From an uncultured Bacteroidales bacterium (GTDB lineage: Bacteria; Bacteroidota; Bacteroidia; Bacteroidales; UBA932), in contig CALCHD010000168.1 of assembly GCA_937901105.1 (NCBI GenBank), positions 1 through 5,856 of the forward strand: 5,856 bases of DNA. Direction: 5' to 3'. The notes under the pieces are model-generated. The model had not been told where the DNA came from. It made no database searches and worked only from the letters and a program-made list of their open reading frames with translations. This document shows positions 5,768-5,856 of this stretch, one piece after another. Position 1 is the stretch's first letter. Each line of letters starts with the position of its first letter. The translations under genes were made by a program, and so were the position numbers.

Positions 5768-5856
5768 ATGCCTTCTAGCGAAAAACAAAATTTACTGCCG
5801 TCGTTTATACGCAGATATACGACGCCAAAACTTCACACCGGCAAATGCTGGTACAT
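5768..5856 (+). CDS. Probable tyrosine recombinase/phage-type integrase, N-terminal fragment (runs off right edge)
   Basis: Only the first 29 codons plus part of the next are present. The peptide starts MPSSEKQNLLPSF and ends TPKLHTGKCWY, which resembles the N terminus of Bacteroidetes tyrosine integrases, where a P-x-L-x-TGK-x-WY(I) segment opens the first strand of the arm-binding/SAM-like region. The catalytic domain with the R-H-R-Y residues lies outside, so activity cannot be judged. The ATG at 5768 is the only ATG in this frame nearby; the frame stays open upstream, so a non-ATG start such as TTG at 5753 or 5732 is possible. No clear ribosome site or promoter is seen. Its place just right of a tRNA gene and its different, more A-rich composition support a mobile-element integrase. 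It could instead be a remnant; the family call rests on a short segment plus context. Confidence 0.65.
   Translation, partial: MPSSEKQNLLPSFIRRYTTPKLHTGKCWY

Noticed and set aside
5801..5822. Imperfect inverted repeat around TCGTTTATA and TATACGA
   Set aside because: It is inside the integrase coding frame, imperfect and short; chance is the simpler explanation.
1..5856. CRISPR array, toxin-antitoxin pair or new defence system
   Set aside because: No spaced repeat array and no small paired genes are present; any accessory cargo would lie right of the window, beyond the integrase.

Overview
The window looks like a chromosomal segment of an anaerobic Bacteroidetes, most likely a gut or rumen member of Bacteroidales. 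The reasons are the Bacteroidales-like protein sequences (especially the histidyl-tRNA synthetase and the GH9 enzyme), a promoter of the Bacteroidetes type TTTG-N20-TAnnTTTG, weak Shine-Dalgarno sites at most starts, and a Bacteroidetes-type tyrosine integrase at the right edge. The genus cannot be fixed from this sequence.

Layout, all on the + strand. Positions 1-1895 hold the 3' part of a large secreted-type carbohydrate enzyme: a glycoside hydrolase family 9 (GH9) catalytic domain followed by a NodB/CE4-like polysaccharide deacetylase domain. Its start lies beyond the left edge. It overlaps by 8 bp the gene for the small subunit (nfnA, 1888-2754) of an NADH-dependent ferredoxin:NADP+ oxidoreductase. 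The large subunit follows with a 1-bp overlap (nfnB, 2754-4142). After a single spacer base comes histidyl-tRNA synthetase (hisS, 4144-5493). This packing indicates one transcription unit, although the products act in unrelated processes: glycan degradation outside the cytoplasm, cytoplasmic redox balance, and translation.

Positions 5494-5680 form a small stable-RNA unit: a promoter that begins inside the last codons of hisS, a short GC hairpin in the leader, an initiator tRNA-fMet (CAT), and a strong hairpin/T-tract terminator that probably also ends the upstream operon. Positions 5681-5767 hold no gene; they contain two CGGGACAA repeats exactly 11 bp apart and a run of ten A. From 5768 the N-terminal 29 codons of a probable tyrosine recombinase run off the right edge. 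A tRNA gene next to an outward-pointing integrase is the usual signature of an integrated mobile element, so the right end of the window probably crosses from core chromosome into a genomic island or integrative element.

Most of the window is ordinary core metabolism. The items worth a second look are the GH9-CE4 fusion with altered deacetylase motifs, and the tRNA-fMet/integrase junction.
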